This document shows positions 27,459-35,853 of a stretch of 64,000 bases of DNA, piece by piece (position 1 is the first letter of the stretch; each line of letters opens with the position of its first letter). This stretch comes from Terriglobus aquaticus. Its GTDB lineage: Bacteria > Acidobacteriota > Terriglobia > Terriglobales > Acidobacteriaceae. Made by a program: the position numbers and the translations under genes. The stretch is taken from the NCBI RefSeq assembly GCF_025685415.1, contig NZ_JAGSYB010000001.1, positions 1 to 64,000 of the forward strand. The letters run 5' to 3'. The notes below the pieces were generated by a model. It was given only the letters and a program-made list of their open reading frames with translations. It was not told the DNA's origin and made no database searches.

Positions 27459-29447
27459 ATGAGCGACAAGGATCTCGACAAGCTTTCGATTGATACTCTC
27501 CGCCTGTTGGCGGTGGACGCCATTGAGCGCGCAAAGAACGGCCACCCGGGCGCACCCATGGCGCTGTCGCCGCTGGCGTACCTGCTGTTTACGCGCTACA
27601 TGAAGCACGATCCGGTCGACTTCAAGTGGACCGATCGCGATCGCTTCGTCCTGTCGAACGGCCACGCGTCCATGCTGCAGTACGGCTCGCTCTTTCTGTC
27701 CGGCTATGACGTCTCGCTGGACGACCTGAAGCTATTCCGCGAGTGGCACTCGAAGGCGCCGGGTCACCCGGAGTACGGCTTTACGCCCGGTGTGGAAGTG
27801 ACCACTGGACCGCTTGGCCAGGGCTTCGCCATGGCAGTCGGCCTGGCCATTGCTGAGAAGCACCTTGGCGCTGTGTACAACAAGCCGGACATGCCCATTG
27901 TCGACCACCGCACCTATTGCATCGTGGGTGACGGCTGCCTGATGGAAGGTATCTCGCACGAGGCAGCGTCGCTGGCCGGCACGCTGAAGCTGAATAAGCT
28001 GATTGTGTTCTACGACGACAACCTGATCTCGCTCGACGGCCCCACGGAGCTGAGCTACACCGAGAACGTGACAGAGCGCTTCAATGCGTACGGCTGGCAC
28101 GTGCAGATGGTGGATGACGGCGAAGACCTGAAGAAGCTGGCGCAGGCAATCGAGATTGCCAAGGAAGAGACGCAGAAGCCGTCGTTGATCCGCGTTCGCA
28201 CCATCATCGGCTACGGTTCGCCGAAGGCCGGCACCAAGTCCGTGCACGGCGAGATGCTGGGCAAGGAAAACACCCGCAAGACCAAGGAGTTCTTCGGCTG
28301 GGATCCGGATAAGGATTTCGTGGTTCCGGAAGAGGCGCTGAAGAACTGGCGGCAGGCCCAGACCAAGGGCGCCGAAGCGCACGCGAAGTGGAACGAGCTA
28401 TTCGACAAGTACAAGACGGCGCATCCTGAGGCCGCGGCCGAGTTCGATCGCGTGATCAAGCAGGAACTGCCGAAGGACGCCTTTAAGGACCTGAAACCGT
28501 TCCCGACGGACAAGCCGATTGCGACCCGTACGGCCGGCAATGTCGCGCTGGAAGCCATCGGCAAGAACGTACCGGAGTTGATGGGCGGCGCGGCCGACCT
28601 GACCTCGTCGACCAAGACAATCTTCAAGGCTTCGCCTTCGTTCGCGGATGATCCGAAGGGTCGCAACATCTTCTTTGGCGTGCGCGAGTTCGGCATGTGC
28701 GCGGCGGTCAACGGCATGGCAGCGCACGGCGGCTTTATCCCGTTCGGCTCCACGTTCTTCGTGTTCTCGGACTACGCCCGCAGCGCGATCCGTATGGCCG
28801 CGCTGATGAGCGTGCATTCGCTGTTCGTGTTTACGCACGACTCCATCGGCCTGGGCGCCGACGGACCGACGCACCAGCCCATTGAGCACCTGATGGCGCT
28901 GCGCGCGATCCCGCAGCTCACGGACTTCCGCCCGGCGGATGCGAACGAGACGAACGCCTGCTGGCAGCTCGCAGTGGAGCGCAAATCGGCCTCGTTCATG
29001 GCGCTGTCGCGGCAGGACCTGCCGGTGATCGACGCCGAGAAGTACAACGTGACCGAGGGACCGCGCAAGGGCGCCTACGTTCTTGTCGAGCAGGAAACCC
29101 CCGACGTCATCGTGGTTGCGACTGGATCGGAAGTTTCGCTGGTGCTGCAGACCTTGCCGAAGTTCGAAGAGGCCGGCATCAAGGCGCGCGTCATCTCCAT
29201 GCCTTCGTTCGCCATCTTCGAAGAGCAGGATGAGGAGTACAAGAACTCGATCTTCCCGCATGGCGTGCCAAAGGTCGCGGTGGAAGCCGGTGCCTCGATG
29301 GGCTGGTGGAAGTACGTCGGCCGCGACGGTCAGATCATCGGTGTGGACAAGTTCGGCGCGTCTGCCCCTGGGCCGGAAGTGCTGGCGAAGTACGGCTTCA
29401 CTCCGGAAAACATCGTCAAGGCGGCTCAAACCGCAATGGGGAAGTAA
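27459..29447 (+). CDS. tkt: Transketolase
   Basis: TPP-dependent transfer of two-carbon units in the non-oxidative pentose phosphate pathway. The 662-aa protein has the complete domain set: an N-terminal TPP domain with NGHPGAPMALSPLAY and GDGCLMEGISHEAASLAG, a pyrimidine domain with FGVREFGM and DSIGLGADGPTHQPIEHL, and the C-terminal domain (VATGSEVSL). ATG 27459 follows AGGAAAGA. It is followed 4 bp later by rpiB. Confidence 0.97.
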   Translation: MSDKDLDKLSIDTLRLLAVDAIERAKNGHPGAPMALSPLAYLLFTRYMKHDPVDFKWTDRDRFVLSNGHASMLQYGSLFLSGYDVSLDDLKLFREWHSKAPGHPEYGFTPGVEVTTGPLGQGFAMAVGLAIAEKHLGAVYNKPDMPIVDHRTYCIVGDGCLMEGISHEAASLAGTLKLNKLIVFYDDNLISLDGPTELSYTENVTERFNAYGWHVQMVDDGEDLKKLAQAIEIAKEETQKPSLIRVRTIIGYGSPKAGTKSVHGEMLGKENTRKTKEFFGWDPDKDFVVPEEALKNWRQAQTKGAEAHAKWNELFDKYKTAHPEAAAEFDRVIKQELPKDAFKDLKPFPTDKPIATRTAGNVALEAIGKNVPELMGGAADLTSSTKTIFKASPSFADDPKGRNIFFGVREFGMCAAVNGMAAHGGFIPFGSTFFVFSDYARSAIRMAALMSVHSLFVFTHDSIGLGADGPTHQPIEHLMALRAIPQLTDFRPADANETNACWQLAVERKSASFMALSRQDLPVIDAEKYNVTEGPRKGAYVLVEQETPDVIVVATGSEVSLVLQTLPKFEEAGIKARVISMPSFAIFEEQDEEYKNSIFPHGVPKVAVEAGASMGWWKYVGRDGQIIGVDKFGASAPGPEVLAKYGFTPENIVKAAQTAMGK

Positions 29448-29451
29448 GCTC

Positions 29452-29949
29452 ATGCGCATTGCAATTGCAGCCGATCACGCCGGCTTTCCGTTGAAAGAAC
29501 TCGTTCGCGCATACGTGGCCAAGCTTGGCCACGATGTGCAGGACCTGGGAGCGTATGACACCACGCCTTCGGACTACCCGGACTTCGCTGTCAAGGTCGG
29601 CACTGCTCTGATGCAGGGCGAGGCCGACCGCGGCATCCTGATCTGTGGCTCCGGTGTGGGCGTCTGCATCGCGGCGAACAAGATGCCAGGCGTACGCGCG
29701 GGCATGTGCCACGACACCTACTCCGCGCATCAGGGCGTGGAGCACGATGAGATGAACGTGATCGTGCTGGGCGCTCGCATCATTGGCGAAGAGTTGGCCT
29801 ATGCATGTGTCGAGTCGTACCTGCAGGCGAACTTCATTGCCAAGGAAGAGCGTTTCGTTCGCCGGTTGAACAAGGTGTACGCGATCGAGAAGAAGTACAT
29901 GCCCGATGCGGCTGGAACCAGCTTCGCCGCCGCTGCCTCCAAGAGCTAA
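29452..29949 (+). CDS. rpiB: Ribose-5-phosphate isomerase B
   Basis: Interconverts ribose-5-phosphate and ribulose-5-phosphate. The 165-aa product begins MRIAIAADHAGFPLKEL and contains GILICGSGVGVCIAANKMPGVRAG with the catalytic Cys and the anion hole. It continues with HDEMNVIVLGARIIG. It is about 15 residues longer than typical RpiB at the C-terminus. It starts 4 bp after tkt, so it is probably translationally coupled. Confidence 0.95.
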   Translation: MRIAIAADHAGFPLKELVRAYVAKLGHDVQDLGAYDTTPSDYPDFAVKVGTALMQGEADRGILICGSGVGVCIAANKMPGVRAGMCHDTYSAHQGVEHDEMNVIVLGARIIGEELAYACVESYLQANFIAKEERFVRRLNKVYAIEKKYMPDAAGTSFAAAASKS

Positions 29950-29967
29950 CCAGAGAGAGTGAGCGAG

Positions 29968-30846
29968 ATGGCAGAGCAGGAATCGCCAACCGGCAAAGGC
30001 AAAGTGTGGTTCATCACTGGGTGCTCCACCGGCTTCGGCCGCCTGCTGGCCGAGGCGGCGCTGGAGCGTGGGGATCGCGTAGTCGCCACCGCACGCGATG
30101 AAAGCAAAATCATCGACCTCACGGACAAGTATCCGCAGACCGCCCTGGCACTGACGGTCGACGTAACGGACAAGAACACGATCCTCATCGCCGTGCAGGA
30201 CGCGATGGAGACCTTCGGGCAGATCGACGTGCTGGTCAACAACGCCGGCTACGGTTTGAGCGGAGCGGTGGAGGAGGCCAGCGACGAGGAGATTGAGCAG
30301 GTCATTGCTACCAACGTCTTTGGCGTGGTGGACACGACGCGTGCTGTGTTGCCGCACATGCGCGAACGGCGGTCCGGTCACATCCTGATGTTGTCGTCGG
30401 TGGCGGGCCTGATCGGCACGCAGGGGCTGGCGTACTACAACCTGACCAAGTTTGCGGTAGAGGGCTTTTCCGAGGGCCTGGCCCAGGAGGTCAAGCACCT
30501 CGGGATCCGGGTGTCGATCATCGAGCCAGGTCCGTTCCGCACGGATTTCCTGGGCCGCTCCGGGCAGGTGGCCCAGCAGCAGATCGACGATTACAAGGAG
30601 TCGGCTGGCAAACTGCGGGAGTACTTCAACACGCAGGCCGGGCAGCAGAAGGGTGATCCAGCCAAGGCCGTGGAGGCGATGCTGCAGCTTGCTGACACGC
30701 CCGAGCCGCCGCTGCACCTGTTGCTGGGCCGCAACGCCTACGATCGCCAGTTGGCCAAGCTGGACGAGTGGAAGCAGGGCATCGAAGCGTGGCGGGAAGT
30801 TACGCTGGGTGCAGACTTCCCGGAGGCAAAAACTCCCATCCAGTAA
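29968..30846 (+). CDS. Short-chain dehydrogenase/reductase
   Basis: Classical SDR of about 292 aa with the cofactor motif TGCSTGFGR, the NNAG motif and the YxxxK active site in LAYYNLTKFAVEG preceded by LSSVAG. The residue after the second beta strand (VVATARDESK) leaves NAD versus NADP preference open. The substrate cannot be deduced. It is embedded in the pentose-phosphate cluster between rpiB and gnd. An in-frame GTG (29959) is an alternative start. Confidence 0.88.
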   Translation: MAEQESPTGKGKVWFITGCSTGFGRLLAEAALERGDRVVATARDESKIIDLTDKYPQTALALTVDVTDKNTILIAVQDAMETFGQIDVLVNNAGYGLSGAVEEASDEEIEQVIATNVFGVVDTTRAVLPHMRERRSGHILMLSSVAGLIGTQGLAYYNLTKFAVEGFSEGLAQEVKHLGIRVSIIEPGPFRTDFLGRSGQVAQQQIDDYKESAGKLREYFNTQAGQQKGDPAKAVEAMLQLADTPEPPLHLLLGRNAYDRQLAKLDEWKQGIEAWREVTLGADFPEAKTPIQ

Positions 30847-30948
30847 AGCATTGGATTTTGCCGGGTCCGTGTTGGGCCGGGCATCATCAAGAGACTTGCA
30901 CCACGCTTGCAGCCTGCAAGGCGTGACAACTACGAAAGGGAACGTGCG

Positions 30949-31854
30949 ATGGAACTCGGTCTGATCGGTCTTGGCAAAATGGGCGGCAACATGGCGGAGC
31001 GGCTTCGCCTGGGCGGCCACAAAGTGGTTGGCTTCGACTTCAACAAGGAAGCCACGGCCAAGCTGACGGCAGCCGGCTCCGTAGGCGTGAACTCATTGGA
31101 AGATCTGGTCAAGAACATGCAGTCGCCGCGCGCCATCTGGATCATGGTGCCGGCCGGCGATCCTGTGGACGAGACCATTGCGAAGCTGAAACCCATGATG
31201 CAGAAGGGCGACATCTTCATCGACGGCGGCAACTCGAACTACAAGGATTCCATTCGCCGCCACGACGAGCTGAAGAAGGAAGGCTTTGAATTCATCGATG
31301 TGGGCACCTCGGGCGGCGTGTGGGGCCTGAAAGAGGGTTACTCCATGATGGTCGGCGGCGATGAAGATGTCGTCGAGAAGATTCGTCCCGTGCTGGAGAC
31401 GCTTGCTCCTGCGCCCGATAAGGGCTGGGGCCGCACCGGCCCGGCCGGTGCTGGCCACTTCGTGAAGATGGTGCACAACGGCATCGAGTACGGCATGATG
31501 CAGGCATTTGCAGAGGGCTTCGCGATTTTCGAAGCGAAGAAGGAGCTGAACCTGAACAATGCGCAGATCGCGGAGATCTGGCAGTACGGTTCGGTGGTCC
31601 GGTCCTGGCTGCTGGACCTGACGGCGGCCGCCCTGAAGGCCAATCCGGAGCTGAAGGGCATTGCACCGTACGTGCCGGACTCGGGCGAAGGCCGCTGGAC
31701 GGTCTTCGAGGCGATCGACCTGAATGTGTCCGCGCCCGTAATCACGGAGTCGCTGATTCGCCGCATTCGCTCGCGCGAACAGGACAACCTGACCGACCGC
31801 ATGCTGTCGGTGATGCGCAATGCCTTCGGCGGTCACGCCATGAAGACGGAGTAG
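30949..31854 (+). CDS. gnd: 6-phosphogluconate dehydrogenase, short NAD-type
   Basis: Oxidatively decarboxylates 6-phosphogluconate to ribulose-5-phosphate. The 301-aa product is the short form, not the ~470-aa GndA/GntZ type. It has GLIGLGKMGGNMAERL, DGGNSNYKDS, GTSGGVWGL and the active-site GHFVKMVHNGIEYG (Lys173, Asn177). Asp30 at the end of the second strand (VVGFDFN) predicts NAD rather than NADP use. ATG 30949 follows GAAAGGGAAC. Confidence 0.93.
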   Translation: MELGLIGLGKMGGNMAERLRLGGHKVVGFDFNKEATAKLTAAGSVGVNSLEDLVKNMQSPRAIWIMVPAGDPVDETIAKLKPMMQKGDIFIDGGNSNYKDSIRRHDELKKEGFEFIDVGTSGGVWGLKEGYSMMVGGDEDVVEKIRPVLETLAPAPDKGWGRTGPAGAGHFVKMVHNGIEYGMMQAFAEGFAIFEAKKELNLNNAQIAEIWQYGSVVRSWLLDLTAAALKANPELKGIAPYVPDSGEGRWTVFEAIDLNVSAPVITESLIRRIRSREQDNLTDRMLSVMRNAFGGHAMKTE

Positions 31855-31950
31855 TTCACGGTTCGCGGCGGGTTCTGCCTTGCGTCTTCCTGGCAGCCCG
31901 CTGCATCTGTTCATCAGCCCGGCACCTCAATCCCCGGATAAGGAAAGATC

Positions 31951-33465
31951 ATGGCAACACAGGAAAATAGCGTCTCTCAGGCAGAGGCGAGCCAGACGAA
32001 GCAAAATACGCCCGATCCTTGCATCGTCGTCATCTTTGGCGCGTCGGGCGATCTGACCAAGCGTAAGCTGTTGCCCGCGCTGTACCACCTTGAGCAGCAG
32101 AACCTGCTGCCTGAGAAGTTCGCCGTTGTGGGCGTCGCTCGGCGCGACCTGTCCAAGACGTTTGCGCCCGACATGAAGGACGGCATCGTCAAAGGCGGTG
32201 GCGTCGACCAGGGTGAAGCCAAGCTGGGCAAGTTCATGGAGCGCGTCCATTACTTCGCCACGGAGTTCGACAACGACGAGGGCTATGAAGGCCTGAAGAA
32301 GTATCTGGCCGACCTGGATGGCAAGCTGGGCACGGGCGGTCGCCGCCTGTTCTATCTCGCGGTGGCGCCGGAGTTCTTTGCGGACATTACGCAGCGCATT
32401 GCAAAGCACGGCATGGCCAAGGGCGAGGGCGACGCGTGGGTGCGCTTCATCATCGAGAAGCCCTTCGGCACCGACCTGGCCAGCGCCAAGAAGCTGAACG
32501 ATGACATTCATGCTGTGCTGGAAGAAGACCAGATCTTTCGCATCGACCACTACCTGGGTAAGGAAGTGGTGCAGAACATTCCGATCTTCCGCTTTGCCAA
32601 CTCCATCTTCGAGCCGCTCTGGAACTCGAACTACATCGACCACATCCAGATCACTGGCGCCGAGTCCATCGGCATCGAGGGTCGTGGACCTTTCTATGAA
32701 GGTGCCGGAGCTCTGCGGGACGTGCTGCAGAACCACGTGATGGAGGTGCTCTCCTTCGTCGCAATGGAGCCGCCTACCAGCTTCGAGTCGGCCGCTGTAC
32801 GCATCGAGAAACTGAAGGTTTGGAAGGCGATCCGGCCGGTTCCTATCGAAGACACTGCGCGTGGCCAGTACGGCCCAGGCAAGGTCGACGGCCAGGACGT
32901 GATCGGCTACCGCCAGGAAGACCGCGTCAATCCCGAGTCGCAGCAGGTCACCTACGCAGCCATGAAGCTGTCCATCGACAATCTGCGTTGGGCGGGTGTT
33001 CCGTTTTACATCCGGGCGGGCAAGCGCCTCGCCAGTCGTGTTACCGAGGTGGTGGTTGTGTTCAAGCAGCCACTGCGCAACATCTTTGGGCAAGGGGAGT
33101 TGGAACCGAACGTCCTTACCCTGCGCATTCAGCCGGACGATGGCATCAGTGTGCAGTTCGGCAACAAGGTGCCCGGGCCGACCACGACCATTGACCAGGT
33201 GGCGATGACCTTCAACTATGCGCAGAAGTTCGGCAAGTCCTACGCGAGCGGATACGAGCGCTTGTTGCTGGATGCGATGCTCGGCGACGGTACTCTCTTC
33301 GCCGAGGGAGCGGGCGTAGAAGCCACGTGGACCCTGATGACACCCATTCTGGAAGCGTGGGAAGGTCAAATCAAGGATTTCCCGAACTACGCCGCCGGTA
33401 GCTGGGGTCCGAAGGAAGCGGACGAACTGTTGCAGCGCGACGGCCGCGAGTGGCGCGTTAGCTAG
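31951..33465 (+). CDS. zwf: Glucose-6-phosphate 1-dehydrogenase
   Basis: Oxidises glucose-6-phosphate to 6-phosphogluconolactone, the entry to the oxidative pentose phosphate pathway. The 504-aa protein has the cofactor fingerprint GASGDL (30-35), EKPFGTD and the catalytic FRIDHYLGKE (Asp199, His200, Lys204), plus YIRAGKRL. An N-terminal ~20-residue polar extension precedes the core. GGATAAGGAAAGATC before the ATG is a good ribosome-binding region. Confidence 0.97.
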   Translation: MATQENSVSQAEASQTKQNTPDPCIVVIFGASGDLTKRKLLPALYHLEQQNLLPEKFAVVGVARRDLSKTFAPDMKDGIVKGGGVDQGEAKLGKFMERVHYFATEFDNDEGYEGLKKYLADLDGKLGTGGRRLFYLAVAPEFFADITQRIAKHGMAKGEGDAWVRFIIEKPFGTDLASAKKLNDDIHAVLEEDQIFRIDHYLGKEVVQNIPIFRFANSIFEPLWNSNYIDHIQITGAESIGIEGRGPFYEGAGALRDVLQNHVMEVLSFVAMEPPTSFESAAVRIEKLKVWKAIRPVPIEDTARGQYGPGKVDGQDVIGYRQEDRVNPESQQVTYAAMKLSIDNLRWAGVPFYIRAGKRLASRVTEVVVVFKQPLRNIFGQGELEPNVLTLRIQPDDGISVQFGNKVPGPTTTIDQVAMTFNYAQKFGKSYASGYERLLLDAMLGDGTLFAEGAGVEATWTLMTPILEAWEGQIKDFPNYAAGSWGPKEADELLQRDGREWRVS

Positions 33466-33559
33466 AAACGCTCGACGAACAGGAAACGCCTGGGGACTAC
33501 CTCAGGCGTTTCGTTTTCAGGCTGCTGCGCATCCCAACTGCAGCAGGAAGCAGGTAGGT

Positions 33560-34360
33560 ATGGCTCGCAATTGCATTGCAGATTTTCTGGTGTACGACAC
33601 ACCGGACCGCGTAGCGCAGGCCGCGGCTGAGGTCTTCACCAAGTATGTTGTGGACGCGGTACAGGCCCGGGGCGTTGCGCGCGTTGCTATCTCGGGCGGC
33701 ACCACGCCCAAGCGCATGTTTGCACTGCTAGCCGCAGAGCCCTTTGCGCAGCAGGTGCCGTGGGACAAGCTGGAGCTGTACTGGGTGGACGAGCGCTGCG
33801 TCGGCCCTGACAATGCGGACTCCAACTACCGCATGACGCGCGAGCAGTTGCTGAGCAAGGTACCGCTGCCGGCGGACAAGGTCTTTCGCATGGAAGGCGA
33901 ACTGGACCCAGAGGAAGCTGCGGCCAAATACGAGACCTACCTGCGCAACAACTTTCGACTGGAAGGCGCACAGGCGCCTGCGTTCGACCTGATCTTTCTC
34001 GGTATGGGCGACGATGGACACACCGCATCGTTGTTCCCGCACACGCAGGCGATCAATGAACTCGGCCGCCTGGTGGTTGCCAACCACGTTCCGCAAAAAG
34101 ACACGTGGCGCATCACGCTGACCGCTCCGGTGATCAATCACGGAAAGCGGGTCGTGTTCTTAATTGAAGGCGGTGCCAAAGCCGAGCGCCTGCACGAAGT
34201 GCTGCTTGGCAACTACGATCCTGAGGCGCTACCCTCTCAACTGATTCGTCCTGAGTCGGGCCACGTGTACCTGCTGCTGGATGCAGAGGCTGCCCGGCGT
34301 CTGCCCAAGGTAGGCATGCACGGCGATGCGGAAACCGGGACGCTGGAGCTTTGCCGATGA
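33560..34360 (+). CDS. pgl: 6-phosphogluconolactonase (DevB type)
   Basis: Hydrolyses 6-phosphogluconolactone. The 266-aa product has AISGGTTPKRMFALL, VDERCVGPDNADSNYRM and LGMGDDGHTASLFPHT, the three signature segments. It is placed between zwf and glk, as its function predicts. Its stop overlaps the start of glk (ATGA). Confidence 0.95.
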   Translation: MARNCIADFLVYDTPDRVAQAAAEVFTKYVVDAVQARGVARVAISGGTTPKRMFALLAAEPFAQQVPWDKLELYWVDERCVGPDNADSNYRMTREQLLSKVPLPADKVFRMEGELDPEEAAAKYETYLRNNFRLEGAQAPAFDLIFLGMGDDGHTASLFPHTQAINELGRLVVANHVPQKDTWRITLTAPVINHGKRVVFLIEGGAKAERLHEVLLGNYDPEALPSQLIRPESGHVYLLLDAEAARRLPKVGMHGDAETGTLELCR

Positions 34361-35403
34361 TTTTGGCAGGAGATGTGGGCGGCACCAAGGTCGACTTGGC
34401 GCTGTATGACTTTCAGGGCGGAAGCCTGCGCATGCTGCGGAGCAAGAAGTTTCCCGCGCATGGCTACCCATCGCTGCAAGACGTGGTGAAGGAGTTCCTC
34501 TCCACGGACGACACTGGCGAGAAGGTCACGCACGAGGTGGTTGCCGCCTGCTTTGGCTGCCCCGGCCCGGTGAAGGACGGGCACCTGAAGCTCACGAATC
34601 TGCCGTGGGAACTGGACGCGCGGGACCTGTCGAAGATCCTCGACATCGAGCACATCTTCCTGATCAACGACCTGGAAGCGAATGGCTACGGCATCGCTGA
34701 GCTGGGGCCGGAGCAGATTTTTGAGCTCTACCAGGGTGACAAATCGGCGCTGGGGCATCGCGCCCTGATCTCGGCCGGTACGGGCCTGGGCGAAGCTCTG
34801 CTGATTTGGAACGCAGCGGCACGGCGTCACCTGCCGCTGCCCAGTGAAGGCGGCCACGCGGACTTCGCGGCGCGCAACCCGCTGGAGATCGAGCTGTTGC
34901 AGTATCTGCAAACCAAAGTGGGCGGCCGCGTCAGTTGGGAGCGCGTCGTTAGCGGCATCGGTCTGAAGAACATCTACGAGTTCCTGCGCGACACTGGCAA
35001 GGCTGAGGAGCCAAGCTGGCTGCGCGACCGCATGCAAAGTGAAGATCCCAACTTCGTCATCGGCACCACGGGCGAGGACGGTTCCAGTGAACTGACCCGC
35101 ATGACGCTAGAGGTCTTCGTCTCGGCGTACGGCGCAGAGTGCGGCAACATGGGCCTGAAGCTGCTGGCCAGCGGCGGTGTGTATCTGGGTGGCGGTATAC
35201 CTCCGAAGATCCTGAAGACGCTGCAGAACGGCAAGTTCCGCGACGCGTTCCTCGATAAAGGACGTCTCTCACCGGTCCTGCACAACATCCCGGTGCGCGT
35301 GATCCTGGAGGAGCGCACCGCGTTGATCGGCGCAGCGGCGTATGCTGAAGCGCGCGCCAGTGAACTGACCGGTCACAGCGAACGGATCGCGTCGCAAGTT
35401 TAG
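34357..35403 (+). CDS. glk: Glucokinase
   Basis: Phosphorylates glucose to glucose-6-phosphate. The 348-aa protein begins ILAGDVGGTKVDLALYDF (the phosphate-binding motif) and includes CFGCPGPVKDG, INDLEANGYGI and LISAGTGLGEAL, typical of bacterial Glk. ATG 34357 overlaps the pgl stop as ATGA. Its product feeds Zwf directly. Confidence 0.95.
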   Translation: MILAGDVGGTKVDLALYDFQGGSLRMLRSKKFPAHGYPSLQDVVKEFLSTDDTGEKVTHEVVAACFGCPGPVKDGHLKLTNLPWELDARDLSKILDIEHIFLINDLEANGYGIAELGPEQIFELYQGDKSALGHRALISAGTGLGEALLIWNAAARRHLPLPSEGGHADFAARNPLEIELLQYLQTKVGGRVSWERVVSGIGLKNIYEFLRDTGKAEEPSWLRDRMQSEDPNFVIGTTGEDGSSELTRMTLEVFVSAYGAECGNMGLKLLASGGVYLGGGIPPKILKTLQNGKFRDAFLDKGRLSPVLHNIPVRVILEERTALIGAAAYAEARASELTGHSERIASQV

Positions 35404-35415
35404 AGACACAAGCGG

Positions 35416-35456
35416 AACAAGAAAGAGCTCGTCCAAGACGAGCCTCTTTTCTTGTT
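35416..35456 (+). terminator. Bidirectional terminator after glk
   Basis: An imperfect 18-bp stem with GCTCGTC (35427-35433) pairing GACGAGC (35437-35443) and flanking AACAAGAAAGA pairing TCTTTTCTTGTT with a bulge. It lies between the convergent glk and the 93-aa gene and ends in T-rich sequence on both strands. Confidence 0.75.
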
Positions 35457-35473
35457 CTTAGTCTGCGTCACCC

Positions 35474-35755
35474 TTATTGCAAGCGGAAACGTTCGACCAT
35501 AAGCCGTTGAAACCGCGGCTTCCAGATCAGGTCGTACGCAAGTTCCTTGCCGGGAAACATGGCGAGCGCTGCCTCGCGCGCGTCCGAAATCATGCGAGAC
35601 GCTTCGTCTACTGTGAGGCTGCCGTCCTGCGCGATCACCTGCATGACCATGTTCATCATCATCTGCAGGCGGCGCAGCAGCTTCCGCTCGTCTGCCTCGG
35701 CCTGCTGAGATTGCGGCGTCGATGCGATGTTGTTTTCCGTGCGGATCTCGTCCAT
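35474..35755 (-). CDS. Small hypothetical protein, mostly helical
   Basis: 93 aa with no family I recognise. It is rich in charged and Gln residues, predicted mainly helical, with a Met-rich stretch (QMMMNMVMQVIA, about 31-42) followed by DGSLTVDEASRMISDAREAA, resembling a small helical dimer. No signal peptide or membrane helix. ATG 35753-35755 follows GGGAGGCAAC, a strong ribosome-binding site, which supports it as a real gene. Convergent with glk and 98 bp downstream of comEC on the same strand. Confidence 0.7.
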   Translation of the reverse strand: MDEIRTENNIASTPQSQQAEADERKLLRRLQMMMNMVMQVIAQDGSLTVDEASRMISDAREAALAMFPGKELAYDLIWKPRFQRLMVERFRLQ

Positions 35756-35853
35756 GTTGCCTCCCTCGTGGAAAGGTCACAGGGTGCGTCGACGAACCGC
35801 ATCGCCAAATGGCCCTACTGTTCAGACGCTCTCCGCACAGAATCGATGCGGGG

